DNA from: Lamprobacter modestohalophilus
GTDB taxonomy: Bacteria; Pseudomonadota; Gammaproteobacteria; Chromatiales; Chromatiaceae
Direction of reading: 5' to 3'
Length of the DNA stretch: 41,282 nt
Assembly: GCF_016583905.1 (NCBI RefSeq)
Contig: NZ_NRRY01000048.1
Span: 1-41,282, forward strand
Every line of letters starts with the position of its first letter. Within the stretch, counting starts at the first letter, position 1. Below are positions 21,758 to 31,247 of this stretch, in pieces. A program made the position numbers and the translations under genes. The notes under the pieces were generated by a model. It was given only the letters and a program-made list of their open reading frames with translations. It searched no databases and was not told the DNA's origin.

Positions 21758-21787
21758 GGTCGTGGTCGTGGTCGTGGTCGTGGTCAT
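21758..21787. repeat. Hexanucleotide tandem repeat between algA and ychF
   Basis: Four GGTCGT units and one GGTCAT follow one another in the 221-base gap upstream of ychF. A second small direct repeat (GCTCTCGGCC, twice) follows at about 21800. Confidence 0.85.
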
Positions 21788-21918
21788 CGCTTATGGCGCG
21801 CTCTCGGCCGCTCTCGGCCGCTCGCGGTGCGAGCTGAGGTTGCAGCGGCCGCGATCGCCACTGGCCGCGCCGGCTGGCTTCGGCTACTATCGGCGGCTTT
21901 TGCCAGCGGGGCACCAGC

Positions 21919-23010
<1,092 letters not shown>

Positions 23011-23048
23011 GCTTCAACGAGTAAGCCGCAAACGCTGTGCGCCGGATC

Positions 23049-23077
23049 TTGACCAATATGTCATGCGCGGCTATGCT
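23049..23077 (+). promoter_or_regulatory. Sigma70-type promoter of tRNA-Met
   Basis: TTGACC (23049-23054) and TATGCT (23072-23077) are separated by 17 bases. The tRNA begins 13 bases after the -10 element. A GC-rich discriminator does not follow clearly. Confidence 0.65.
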
Positions 23078-23090
23078 TATCGGCTTGTTT

Positions 23091-23167
23091 GGCTACGTAG
23101 CTCAGTTGGTTAGAGCGCGGCACTCATAATGCCGATGTCGCTAGTTCGAATCTAGCCGTAGCCACCA
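23091..23167 (+). tRNA. Elongator tRNA-Met (CAT anticodon)
   Basis: The 77 bases fold as a tRNA: acceptor arm GGCTACG/CGTAGCC, D-arm GCTCAGTTGGTTAGAGC, anticodon loop CTCATAA with anticodon CAT, T-arm with GTTCGAATC, and an encoded CCA end. The first 26 bases equal those of E. coli elongator tRNA-Met. tRNA-Ile2 also has a CAT anticodon before modification, but the acceptor and D-arms favour elongator Met over it and over the initiator. Confidence 0.93.
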
Positions 23168-23185
23168 TAAAATTAGATACAAATC

Positions 23186-23208
23186 AGCCGCTTGATTGCG
23201 GCTTTTTT
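23186..23208 (+). terminator. Rho-independent terminator of tRNA-Met
   Basis: AGCCGC and GCGGCT pair across the loop TTGATT and are followed by six T residues. The T-run overlaps the start of the 84-base direct repeat. Confidence 0.9.
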
Positions 23209-23270
23209 GTGCCTGATTGGTCGGCGATGCTGCCGCTCGATTGTTGGGCTGCGCCTGAGCTACAGTGTTC
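23187..23270 (+). repeat. 84-base direct repeat, copy D1 (next to tRNA-Met)
   Basis: This sequence recurs at 27320-27403 with about four mismatches by eye. It starts in the terminator stem and includes TCGGCGATGCTGCCGCTCGA. The two copies point the same way and enclose 4.05 kb. Confidence 0.9.
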
Positions 23271-23282
23271 CGGCAGCGCTCA

Positions 23283-23590
23283 GGTCGTGCTCGGCAACCA
23301 CGAATTCTATGCCATCGCCTACGCCACCGAAGACCCGAGGCGCCTGGCACTCATCTGCGCCCGCGCAGCGAGAAGAACTACCTCCAGCACTAGGACTTCC
23401 TCAACGAGGTCGGGCAGCACCCTGAGGTTCACGCCGACATCATCGACTGCTTCCGTAGCCTGCCGCTCTATCTCGAGCTGCCTGGCCTATGCGGTACTCG
23501 AGAGCCTGATCAAAGGTTTGGAGATGGCGCTACTTGATGGTCATTGCTTTCAAGACAAGACCGGCCATTGGCGCACGAATGATATCGAGT
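23283..23590 (+). pseudogene. Broken PP2A-like metallophosphoesterase gene, fragment 1
   Basis: The stretch reads VVLGNHEFYAIAYATEDP in one frame. It then shifts frame near 23337 and continues with HLRPRSEKNYLQH, a TAG stop in place of a likely glutamine codon, and DFLNEVGQHPEV and CFRSLPLYLELPGL. A jump follows to LIKGLEMALLDGHCFQDK. In intact serine/threonine-phosphatase-like metallophosphoesterases these blocks occur in this order, preceded by a GDxHG motif and with an LRVVHACW-type block after the LPGL. So the gene has lost its N-terminus, carries a frameshift and a stop, and has an internal deletion. A sister fragment lies at 28648. Confidence 0.75.
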
Positions 23591-23718
23591 CGCGCTCGCC
23601 TGGACTGGCGTGCAAGCAACTCGATGCCCATCGCCATATCGCCGAAGTACTTGAGCGCACGGGTACCTGTGGCACCCAGCGCAATTAACCTAGCTTCTCC
23701 GCATCCGTAGTTCGATCT

Positions 23719-23745
23719 AAAAAAAGAGGGGGCTAATGCCCCCTT
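23719..23745 (-). terminator. Rho-independent terminator of the 5'-nucleotidase gene
   Basis: On the minus strand GGGGGC and GCCCCC pair across the loop ATTA and are followed by a run of seven T residues. It lies 25 bases after the stop codon. Confidence 0.9.
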
Positions 23746-23768
23746 GTGCTAAGTGCGTCGACGCAGGC

Positions 23769-25709
23769 CTATTCGCAGGCGCGCAGGAACTCGGCATCGG
23801 GCAGCTGGGGCTCGCTGTTTTCGTTGATAAAGAGCTGTGTACTGTAATCACTGCAAAAGGGTGGAGTGACCAGGGGCGGGGTCGTCAGGACCGAATCGCC
23901 CGGCTCGGCTCCGCCGAGATCCTGTTGCATGTAGTCTATAAAGGCCTGAGCGTAGTCGATGTAGGTATCGACCATCCGTCCGTCGTCGCTGACGTCGCCG
24001 AACGTGAGGTAGCCGTCACGGCCTGCGGCGATGAAGCTGTTGGTGACGACCGTCACATCGTCCACGTCCTGAAGCGGGACCCAGACGTCGGTACCCTTGC
24101 GCCGAATCTCGATGTTGGAAAAGCGGCTGCCGAAGGGCTGGCTGAGGTCAAGTTCCCAGCGCAGATTCGCCGCGTACGGGTAGGAGCCGGTGGACCCGTC
24201 GCTGTCCTGGAAGTTGGAGACCGCCTCCTCGAGCACCTGCTTGATCTCGGCGCCGCTCATCTCGAGGTTGACCAGCGTGTTGGCGAAAGGCAGCAGGGTG
24301 TAGACCAAGTTGATGTTGATGTCACCGGCGGGGATATCGATCCGCACGCCGCCGGCGTTCTGGATCGCGACGTCCGCCTCGAAGCTGCGGAGCAGATAAG
24401 CCTCGGTGACCAACTGCTGGATATCGCCACCGTTGGCCTGGGTGGCGCGTACATCACAGATGGCACTGCGGCCTTGGCCGGGGACGCGCTCCAGACAGAA
24501 GTCCTTAGTAGCGACGCCGACGATCTCGGTCTTCAGGACCTCGACGTCCTCGGCGTAGACATCGACGATCTCCTGGGTAGCTGGGTCAGGCTCGACGATC
24601 CCGAGTTCTGGGGTGGCAACGATGGTATCGAGCACTGCCTGGAGTTCGGCACCCTGCAGCGGCACGTCGTTGCGCTCGAAGGTGTCGCCGAGGAGGAGGT
24701 GGGGTGTGCCCGAGCAAGCGGAGACGCGGCCCTCGCCGTCAAAGGTCAGGTGAAGCTCACCAACCACGTCAGCGTATTGCCAGGCTTGGACCACGCACAC
24801 GGTGTTGCCGTCGAGGTCGGTGACTTTTGTGGGATACGGGCCGCCGGGGTTGAGGCCGAAGTTGGCGAAGCGCTCGCCAAGCAGGGTATGGGAGTCGCCG
24901 CCGACGATCGCGTCTACACCGCGTAGGCTTTGCGCGAGTTCGACCTCGTTGAGGTACTGGAAGTGGGTGAGCAGGATAATCTTGTTGATGCCCTGTGCGG
25001 TCAACTCGTTGATGAAGCCCTGGGCCGTCTCGCGTTCGTCGAGGAACTGGGTAGTGTCGAGCGGACTAGAAGAGTTCTTGGTCTTCCCGGCAATGTCGAT
25101 GCCGATGATGCCGATCCGCTGGCCGCCGACCTCCTTGACCACGTAGGGCTGGATCAGGGATGTATCTGGGGTCGGGCGCAGCGGGGTGCCGATCGTCGGG
25201 ATCACGTTGGCGGCAAGGACTGGCGTCTGACAGCGGTTCGGGTCGGCATTTAGGTAGCCAAGGAACTGGGCGAGTCCGGCATCGCTGTCGTCGAACTCGT
25301 GGTTGCCGAGGGCGAAGGCATCGAAGCAGACCTTGTTCATCACCTCAGCATCGGCCGCGCCCTTGAACAGCGAGTAATAGATGGTGCCGGTGATCGCGTC
25401 GCCAGCGTGCAGGGTCAGCACATTGCGGCCGCTGGAGCGGATTTCGGCGATCTTGGGGACGACGCGGGGAAAGCCGCCGGTCTCGACGTCAGTTTCGACC
25501 CCATCGAATTCGAGTTCGGCACCGGTGTTGGGCTCAAGGTGGGAGTGGTGATCGTTGATGTGCACCACGGTGAGTTCGTAAGCGGGGCCACCAGCAGCCA
25601 TGGCTGCGTCGAGGGCGGTCCCTCCTAAAAGATTGGACGCGGCGGCCATTGGGCCGAAGGTCAAACCAACGAAAAGGGCGGCGAGGGAGGGCAGAATCTT
25701 CTTCAACAC
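23769..25709 (-). CDS. Secreted 5'-nucleotidase (UshA/NucA-like)
   Basis: This exported metallophosphatase removes phosphate from nucleotides, and possibly UDP-sugars or NAD, to salvage phosphate and nucleosides. The 646-residue protein has a signal peptide (ending near AAA-SN). Its metallophosphoesterase domain has VVHINDHHSHLEP (49-60), HAGDAITGT, LGNHEFDDSD, LLTHFQ and VGGDSHT. The C-terminal 5'-nucleotidase domain has NAGGVRIDIPAGDI and TNSFIAAGRDGY for base stacking. It is intact, unlike its neighbours, and monocistronic with its own terminator. No clear Pho box is seen upstream. Confidence 0.92.
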   Translation of the reverse strand: MLKKILPSLAALFVGLTFGPMAAASNLLGGTALDAAMAAGGPAYELTVVHINDHHSHLEPNTGAELEFDGVETDVETGGFPRVVPKIAEIRSSGRNVLTLHAGDAITGTIYYSLFKGAADAEVMNKVCFDAFALGNHEFDDSDAGLAQFLGYLNADPNRCQTPVLAANVIPTIGTPLRPTPDTSLIQPYVVKEVGGQRIGIIGIDIAGKTKNSSSPLDTTQFLDERETAQGFINELTAQGINKIILLTHFQYLNEVELAQSLRGVDAIVGGDSHTLLGERFANFGLNPGGPYPTKVTDLDGNTVCVVQAWQYADVVGELHLTFDGEGRVSACSGTPHLLLGDTFERNDVPLQGAELQAVLDTIVATPELGIVEPDPATQEIVDVYAEDVEVLKTEIVGVATKDFCLERVPGQGRSAICDVRATQANGGDIQQLVTEAYLLRSFEADVAIQNAGGVRIDIPAGDININLVYTLLPFANTLVNLEMSGAEIKQVLEEAVSNFQDSDGSTGSYPYAANLRWELDLSQPFGSRFSNIEIRRKGTDVWVPLQDVDDVTVVTNSFIAAGRDGYLTFGDVSDDGRMVDTYIDYAQAFIDYMQQDLGGAEPGDSVLTTPPLVTPPFCSDYSTQLFINENSEPQLPDAEFLRACE

Positions 25710-25980
25710 GGTCGGCTCCTGTCGGGATGCTATGTAGCTATCTAATGAAAGCCTATGCGTCTACCGTTACCCGTTTATGAACGAACGTTGAACGATTCTT
25801 GAAGATGGTTATTGTTGCGCGACAAGGTGCAGTTGCGTGCATTCTCGGGGGCTGTAGCCGCCGGCTCACGTTATATTAAAGATACTGATAACAAAAGTTC
25901 GCATGAGCGTAAAAAAAGCTTAACAGAGCATCTGTACGATCCTTATCGCTATTTTGCTTCTTACGGTATAGGCAGCTCCC

Positions 25981-26622
25981 ATGAACATTGCGCTCCGCTT
26001 CTCGCTCGCCCTGGGTCTCGCGGCCGCCGGTCCGGCCGCGTGGGCAGACGCTACCACGCCCGGCTTCTATCTTGGCGCTGCCGTCGGCAAGGCTTATGCG
26101 GACCTCAACAAGGGGGACGTAACCGGTCCTCTGATTGACGTTGGCTTCCCCGTCACCGGATCGTCCGAGGACGATGACGACACCGGCTGGAAGGTTCTAG
26201 GCGGGTATCAGGTAAACCGCTACTTCGGGATCGAGGCCTCTTGGGTCGTCCTCGGTGACTACAGCATCAACGCCAATCTTGGCGGGGCGAATCCCGGGCA
26301 GGTGAAGTCCGAACTGGACTTGGGTGGGGCCTTCAATCTTGGGGTCACCGCTGGCTACCCATTCACCGATCGACTCAGTGCTTTCGCCAAGCTCGGGGCG
26401 GTGTTCTGGGACGCCGATGCCAAGAGCACCGCGAACCTGGCGTCCGGCAGTGCCGCCGCGAAGGACGGCGCTAACGGCAGCGATTTGAGCTTCGGGCTCG
26501 GAGTAGCCTATTATTTGACTGACCACATCGCCGTGCGCGGTGACTGGGACCGCTACCAGATCGGTGGCGACGCGGATACCGACGTGAACCTCTGGTCCCT
26601 CGCCGTCCAGTACAAATTCTAG
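25981..26622 (+). CDS. Small outer-membrane beta-barrel protein
   Basis: The 213-residue protein has a signal peptide (ending AAWA-D). Alternating hydrophobic strands such as GFYLGAAVGKAYA, GYQVNRYFGIEASWV and FAKLGAVFWDADA follow, and the protein ends in VQYKF with the C-terminal phenylalanine used for barrel assembly. The pattern fits the eight-stranded OmpA-like/OmpW-like barrel group and lacks a peptidoglycan-binding domain. An acidic loop (SSEDDDD) stands out. The ribosome binding site is poor. Its 5' gap of 270 bases to the divergent 5'-nucleotidase gene probably holds both promoters. Confidence 0.75.
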   Translation: MNIALRFSLALGLAAAGPAAWADATTPGFYLGAAVGKAYADLNKGDVTGPLIDVGFPVTGSSEDDDDTGWKVLGGYQVNRYFGIEASWVVLGDYSINANLGGANPGQVKSELDLGGAFNLGVTAGYPFTDRLSAFAKLGAVFWDADAKSTANLASGSAAAKDGANGSDLSFGLGVAYYLTDHIAVRGDWDRYQIGGDADTDVNLWSLAVQYKF

Positions 26623-26767
26623 GCTCTGAAAAGAACAACAACGGAACAGGCGTCAGGACCTCCAGTGTCAGGATAAATGTCGCCTGCCCCTGTTAACCTT
26701 CTTGAGATTGGTTGGGGGAGAGCGGGGCACATTATCCCTCGATATTCACCGTTGGTGAACCACACAT

Positions 26768-26869
26768 CTATAGTGCCTCGATAGCGTCGCCAAGATTGCG
26801 TTGAGCCGGCTTGGTCAGCTTATCGAATTGGCGCTTGGCCGCCTTGGTGAAGATGATGTTATAGGCTAT
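26768..26869 (-). pseudogene. RelE/ParE-type toxin remnant
   Basis: Downstream of, and overlapping, the antitoxin stop, a frame reads AYNIIFTKAAKRQFDKL, the typical first strand and helix of RelE-family mRNA interferases. The expected ATG is ATA, and a TAG ends the frame after 33 codons, well short of the usual 85-100 residues. The following sequence does not continue the fold. So the toxin is almost certainly dead. Confidence 0.7.
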
Positions 26870-27056
26870 GTTCGGCCTTCACGGCTTCCCACGGGATTGT
26901 TTCCTCGCCGCCGCGTTCGATCTGAGCCAGCGCCTCGCAGGCGTCTTCTAAGTCTTCAAGCCGTTCGATCAAGGCTTCGTATTCAGCGATCGGTAGCACG
27001 ACTGAGAGCCGCTTTCCATCCGGGGCGGTTAGCAATTGTGGATGTAGCTCGGGCAT
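26859..27056 (-). CDS. Phd/YefM-like antitoxin
   Basis: The 65-residue product starts MPELHPQLLTAPDGKRLSVV, followed by LPIAEYEALIERLEDLEDA and an acidic tail ending PWEAVKAEHSL. This matches small Phd/YefM-type antitoxins: an N-terminal DNA-binding part and a C-terminal toxin-wrapping helix. GAGG lies eight bases before the ATG. The stop overlaps the toxin start region as in intact pairs. The toxin partner is broken, so this antitoxin may be a leftover, or may still counter a related toxin elsewhere. Confidence 0.75.
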   Translation of the reverse strand: MPELHPQLLTAPDGKRLSVVLPIAEYEALIERLEDLEDACEALAQIERGGEETIPWEAVKAEHSL

Positions 27057-27319
27057 GGTGTGAACCTCGATGGGGTGTCAGAGGTCATTTAACGCACGCA
27101 GTCACACCGCAAGTTCGCTGCGCAGTGAGACGACGTTGTCGGTGTGCTATTTGGTGCGCCTGAGGATGGTATCCTCGACCTATAGCGTGGTCGGCGTAGG
27201 TCCTCGGTCGTGACCTGGGCATAGTGCAAGCTCCTCGTATGGTGCATCAAGTCCTGCCGTAAGGGGGGCTCTGACCTCAACGTTCGCGGTCAGCTCCCGG
27301 TCAGCAAATAATTCGACTT
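27057..27319. other. Gap without recognisable gene, between antitoxin and repeat D2
   Basis: No frame here has a plausible start, ribosome binding site and family pattern. The antitoxin promoter should lie at its left end. The rest is probably decayed sequence. Confidence 0.5.
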
Positions 27320-27403
27320 GCCGCTTCATTGCGGCTTTTTTGTGCCTGATGGGTCGGCGATGCTGCCGCTCGATTGTTGGGCTGCGCCCGAGCTACGGTG
27401 TTC
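27320..27403 (+). repeat. 84-base direct repeat, copy D2
   Basis: This is the second copy of 23187-23270 and includes the terminator-like stem (GCCGC, TTCATT, GCGGC, then six T at 27336-27341), but no tRNA precedes it. The duplication therefore begins just past the tRNA-Met gene. The stem could still terminate rightward transcripts. Confidence 0.9.
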
Positions 27404-27520
27404 AGCAGCTCGGATATCACCGATCCATCGCCGGAGCACGGCTGTATGATGGGGCTTTTGATCCGAGTTCGCGATCGATCGGTGACGGCTATCCGTCGCC
27501 GCGCAACCTGAGACTGACCC

Positions 27521-28408
27521 ATGGCAACGAGTAGCAGGCAGAACCTGGACGGCGCCCGCGCCTCAGCGCCGGACGAAGCGGCGTTCTGGACCGGCAGGAC
27601 CTTCGACGATTTCTTGTTCCGGTCACAGAAGACGGAGTCGCAAACCCGTCGCACGATCAGCGTCAAATCGCTGCTGACGGCAGAGATCGCGCTGGATCTG
27701 CCAATCGTTTCATCGAACATGGACAGCGTCACTGGCGCCGACATGGCGCGAGCCATGGCCATGCACGGAGGCATTGGGGTCGTGCATCGCGGCATCACCG
27801 GCATCTTGATCGAGACCGCCAGCGGCTCCAACCTGCTGGCCGGCTTGCTCTCGAACCGGGATACGCCAGTACAGGATGCTGACGCGGATCGAGCGGTCGA
27901 CGATTTCATGACCCCGTTGTCCCGCTTGGTGACCGGCGCACCGGACATCTCCACCGACGAGGCCGAACGGCTGATGTTCGACCACCGCGTCGAGCGCCTG
28001 CCGCTCATCGATGGCGCGAATCGCATCCAGGGGCTGATCACGCGCCGCGACATCAATCTCAACCGCAAACAGCCCGGCGCCAGTAAGGATAGCGCCGGCC
28101 ACCTGCGCTGCGCTGCAGCGGTCGGCGCCCGCGGCGATTACCTAGAGCGGGCCGCGGCGCTGCTGGAGGCTGGCGCCGATCTGCTGTTCGTCGACATCGC
28201 TCACGGTCACTCGGTGATCATGGAGCAGGCGGTTGCCGGGCTGCGGGGCCAGTTTGGCAGCGTGCCGCTGGTGTGCGGCAATGTCGCCACCAGCGGGGGC
28301 GCGCGCTTCATGCGCGAGATCGGCGCCGATGCCATTAAGGTCGGCGTCGGCCCCGGCCGCGGCTGCCGCACGCGGCTGGAAACGGCGGCGGGTGTGCCGC
28401 AGCTGTAA
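27521..28408 (+). pseudogene. IMP dehydrogenase-like gene, deleted and truncated
   Basis: The 295-residue frame starts MATSSRQNLDGARAS and shows IMPDH/GMPR-family blocks: TFDDFLFRSQKTESQTRR, PIVSSNMDSVTG, GGIGVVHRG, CBS-like NLLAGLLSNRD and FDHRVERLPLIDG, VDIAHGHS, VCGNVAT and the catalytic-loop region KVGVGPGRGCRTRLET. Two defects are visible. GVVHRG is followed directly by ITGILIETAS, so the first part of the CBS region (an estimated 50-60 residues) is missing. The frame then ends just after GVPQL, losing the active-site flap and C-terminal third of the barrel. A functional enzyme is very unlikely. Confidence 0.8.
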
Positions 28409-28647
28409 CCTACGAGCGCTGAGCGCTCGCATGTCCTCCGGTTTGAACGCTGGCCTCGATCACGCCGTCAACGTCGTAGTCGGAGGCGCATGGCCATAAC
28501 CTGTTGTTCTTTCATCCTGGGTAACGACCTTGCCGGGCCTTTCGGAATGTGCTGACCAAAGCCGATGGATGCTTTGTCAGGCGAACTTGCGGGCGTTCTT
28601 ACGTGATCCCGCCAAAAGGAGTCGAAGACTTCGCTCGCCTCTTGGCT

Positions 28648-28764
28648 ACTTGGTTCCGCAGCCTACCGCTCTATCTCGAACTACCCTGGCTGCGCGTCAT
28701 CTACGTCTGCTGGAAGTCGCAGCAGTTCGCCGTCTTCCGCGATGGCATCGGTGACCAAGGGTGA
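28648..28764 (+). pseudogene. Metallophosphoesterase gene, fragment 2
   Basis: A short frame reads TWFRSLPLYLELPWLRV and then IYVCWKSQQFAVFRDG before TGA. This matches the same part of the metallophosphoesterase family as fragment 1 (CFRSLPLYLELPGL). It also keeps the following VCW block that fragment 1 has lost. Nothing of the catalytic N-terminus is present. Confidence 0.6.
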
Positions 28765-28780
28765 CCAAGGGTGACCACGG
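28751..28780 (+). repeat. 10-base tandem repeat, three units
   Basis: GTGACCAAGG occurs twice, followed by GTGACCACGG. It lies at the end of phosphoesterase fragment 2. Between here and 29056 I see no gene; an AT-richer stretch at about 28870-29030 probably holds the promoter of the lipoprotein gene. Confidence 0.8.
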
Positions 28781-29056
28781 CCTCGACAACCGCGGCAATG
28801 CAACTCGTAGCGGGCACTCAGGCACCGGCTTCGGTTGGTGCACAGCGCTCGCCACCCGCTATCGGGCTGAGATTTGGGAATAATTATGTCCGTTCGACAC
28901 TATATTGCTCCCGCATAGACTCAGTCGCCATTGTGTTGAAACGCTGAACCGAATCTAGTCTAGCATTTTTGACGATGCTGCTATAACCTTTGCATTCGGA
29001 TTGATTTACGCAATCTTAGGCTCATGATTCTCTCTACCACAGCATGGAAGATTCCA

Positions 29057-29626
29057 ATGCATAAACTCTTGGTCTTAACGATCACAGCATTAATCACGAT
29101 CAGCTTGTCGGGATGCCTTGCAACGACTGGTGGCACGAATGAACAAACTGGCACAGCGGTCGGAACGGCAGGCGGCGCACTGCTTGGCGGCATCATCGCC
29201 AATAATACGGGCAACAACACATTGATGGGTGCACTCATCGGTGGCGCGGTTGGCGGGCTGATCGGCAACCGTATCGGTGCTGCCCTTGACGAGCGAGAGC
29301 GCAAGGAGCTCGCGCTAATGACGGAACGCGCTGCGCGGGCGAAAGCCAATCGACCTATCACAACAGAAATTCCGCCAAAGCCGCAAAAGGTTGCGAAGAC
29401 ATCATCGTCTAAATCGAGTTCGTCTTCGGGTAGTTCCTCCAAGTCGAAGGCCGCAACAACAGCAAAGCCAACTAAGCTTACTGTTACGCCTGGCGAGATC
29501 TACACCAAGTCTGATGGTCAGCAGTGCCGGAACATATCCCAGGTGGCAGTGAAGGACGGCAAGACCTATAAAGACAGCGCGACCATGTGCAAGTCCGGCT
29601 CCGACTGGACCGCAGCCGCAGTCTAG
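29057..29626 (+). CDS. Glycine-zipper surface-antigen lipoprotein
   Basis: The 189-residue protein starts MHKLLVLTITALITISLSGC with lipobox LSGC (Cys20). A glycine-zipper segment (GGALLGGIIANNTG and GALIGGAVGGLIGNRIG) follows. Next comes a charged helix, a Ser/Lys-rich linker, and a C-terminal domain with two cysteines (GQQCRN and ATMCKSG) as in the 17-kDa surface-antigen family. It is probably anchored in the outer membrane. The start at 29057 is preferred over 29024 because GGAAG lies upstream and the signal peptide begins there. It converges with the FlgT-like gene. Confidence 0.85.
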   Translation: MHKLLVLTITALITISLSGCLATTGGTNEQTGTAVGTAGGALLGGIIANNTGNNTLMGALIGGAVGGLIGNRIGAALDERERKELALMTERAARAKANRPITTEIPPKPQKVAKTSSSKSSSSSGSSSKSKAATTAKPTKLTVTPGEIYTKSDGQQCRNISQVAVKDGKTYKDSATMCKSGSDWTAAAV

Positions 29627-29637
29627 CCCCATACGCA

Positions 29638-29662
29638 TGAAGGCCCCTGAACGGGGCCTTTG
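29638..29662. terminator. Bidirectional terminator hairpin
   Basis: AAGGCCCC and GGGGCCTT pair across a short loop (TGAAC) between the convergent lipoprotein and FlgT-like genes. The T-run is short in the rightward direction, so strength is uncertain. Confidence 0.65.
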
Positions 29663-29666
29663 CTGG

Positions 29667-31124
29667 TTAGAAGTTATTAATTTCGTTGATCACGGCGGCA
29701 TTTGATCCGCCATCACGCTGTTCCGTGAGGAACGCAACTGCATCAGGGTTGATCATCTCAACCTTTTTTAGCGTGGCCTCGTTCCGAGCTACATGTGCAA
29801 TACGCGCAGGAGAGGCATCCGCCAAGGCGGCCGGCGGCTTGGAGTTAAACTCAGACACCAACTCTTGTTCGTTCTTATCGGACTGAAAGACCAGCGTCAC
29901 CACATCACGCGCCAGCGTATCGACGCTGAAGACTTCACTTCCAAACTTGGCATTCAGCGGTATGATGACGGCGCTATTGATGGTCTGTGCAAAACTGTCC
30001 TGTCCGCCGGCAAAGTTTACCTCGTAAGAGGTCAGCCCATGAGTCGAGTAGTTTCGTAGCGAAACATCCAGAAACGGCCGTAATCCGATCATCTCCTTCT
30101 TGAGCAAAACGCCGATATCATAGCTAGGTAGGCCGATCACGCGTAACTCAAACAGATGGCTCGGCTGAACAAGATGGGACTCAAAAAAGTCCTTCGAAAA
30201 CTCCTGACCAATCATTCGGCCAACATCTTCAAGTGCCTGATCTTCAGTTGGCCAGCTATTGTGCCTGGGTATCTTGTTGTTGAAGTAGATCTCTTCACCG
30301 GTATTATTGTTGACGCACTTGACCGTCCAGGAGGTGATCAGATGTTTCTTCAGCCGAATGCCAGAGGAGCTCAATCTGACTTCTCTGACATCGAATCGAA
30401 CACGCCCGATGATCGAAAAGTCGGCCGCCTTGAGATGCGAAACCGATACTGTGGTCTGTGTCTGATTCGAAAGTGCCGAAGATTCCATCATTTCGGTCTT
30501 TAGGGCTTGCGTAACATCTTCTGACCAGACCCGGTATCCAAATGCAGAAATCCGCTCCTTCAATAGGTTCTCGGCGATGTCCGAACGCGTTTGTCGGCTG
30601 CCCCGATCAGCATCCTGCGCTAAGACAGCCACTGAGATACGCGGATTGCCATACTCACGAATGTAACTGATGCGGCTTTGGCGCGACATTGTCTTCAGCG
30701 CCTCCTCTACGCCGCCTAAATAGACCTCGGCTTTGACCAGCATGTGAACGAATCCGTCCTCACCGAGCCACGGCTTACTCTCTTTTATCACTCGTTTGAT
30801 CAGGCCCTTGCTTTCACTCAAGACCCGGTCGTTGATCAATACGTAGTTCTCGACAAGGGTGCTGCCCTCGACGAAGACTCCCACCGCCTTTTCGATTGCC
30901 TGTCGTCTGGCATCGCGCCGAAGGTCATCGATTAACAGTCCTTTGTCCCGCGCGTAGGTGTCGGCGTTTGGGTCAGCGAGTCCCTCGGCCGTCACGACAA
31001 TGGTCTCCTGCGCGAAGACGGGGCCTGGTAGAACCAGGGATAGACCGCAAAGTAGATAGATCATCCCTTGCAGGAGCAAGCGCCTTGACCAACCATCTGC
31101 CCGCTTGCGCATGCTTGCCATCAT
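29667..31124 (-). CDS. Exported FlgT-like protein
   Basis: The 485-residue protein has a signal peptide ending VFA-QET. Residues of about 40-140 (RRDARRQAIEKAVGVFVEG, VHMLVKAEVYLGGV) resemble the FlgT N-terminal/LPP20 fold. Residues of about 160-320 (PRISVAVLAQDADRGSRQ, ADFSIIGRVRF) resemble the TolB-N/CsgG-like middle domain of FlgT. The last 150 residues are not recognised. FlgT builds the H-ring of Vibrio flagella, but no flagellar gene is near; here it probably acts as a periplasmic or outer-membrane scaffold in the caspase operon. An AGGGG lies upstream of the ATG pair. A 123-base gap separates it from the LPP20-like gene. Confidence 0.7.
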   Translation of the reverse strand: MMASMRKRADGWSRRLLLQGMIYLLCGLSLVLPGPVFAQETIVVTAEGLADPNADTYARDKGLLIDDLRRDARRQAIEKAVGVFVEGSTLVENYVLINDRVLSESKGLIKRVIKESKPWLGEDGFVHMLVKAEVYLGGVEEALKTMSRQSRISYIREYGNPRISVAVLAQDADRGSRQTRSDIAENLLKERISAFGYRVWSEDVTQALKTEMMESSALSNQTQTTVSVSHLKAADFSIIGRVRFDVREVRLSSSGIRLKKHLITSWTVKCVNNNTGEEIYFNNKIPRHNSWPTEDQALEDVGRMIGQEFSKDFFESHLVQPSHLFELRVIGLPSYDIGVLLKKEMIGLRPFLDVSLRNYSTHGLTSYEVNFAGGQDSFAQTINSAVIIPLNAKFGSEVFSVDTLARDVVTLVFQSDKNEQELVSEFNSKPPAALADASPARIAHVARNEATLKKVEMINPDAVAFLTEQRDGGSNAAVINEINNF

Positions 31125-31247
31125 CGATTAGCCCCTGAAGCCTGTGTGACATCCTTGCAGATCCCGCACGACCCGGCTGATCCACCTTGCCGTGCGATCA
31201 AAGTCCAGCCGTCCGTGGCCAGACCCTCTGACACCCGTCGCTCCAGA

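Noticed and set aside
25710-25980. Pho box upstream of the 5'-nucleotidase gene
   Set aside because: No pair of CTGTCAT-like half sites with the right spacing was found.
26801-27163. Plus-strand frame of 120 codons
   Set aside because: It lies antisense to the antitoxin and toxin remnant and has no recognised pattern.
29667-31124. True flagellar FlgT
   Set aside because: No flagellar genes are near and the C-terminal third does not look like FlgT; called FlgT-like only.
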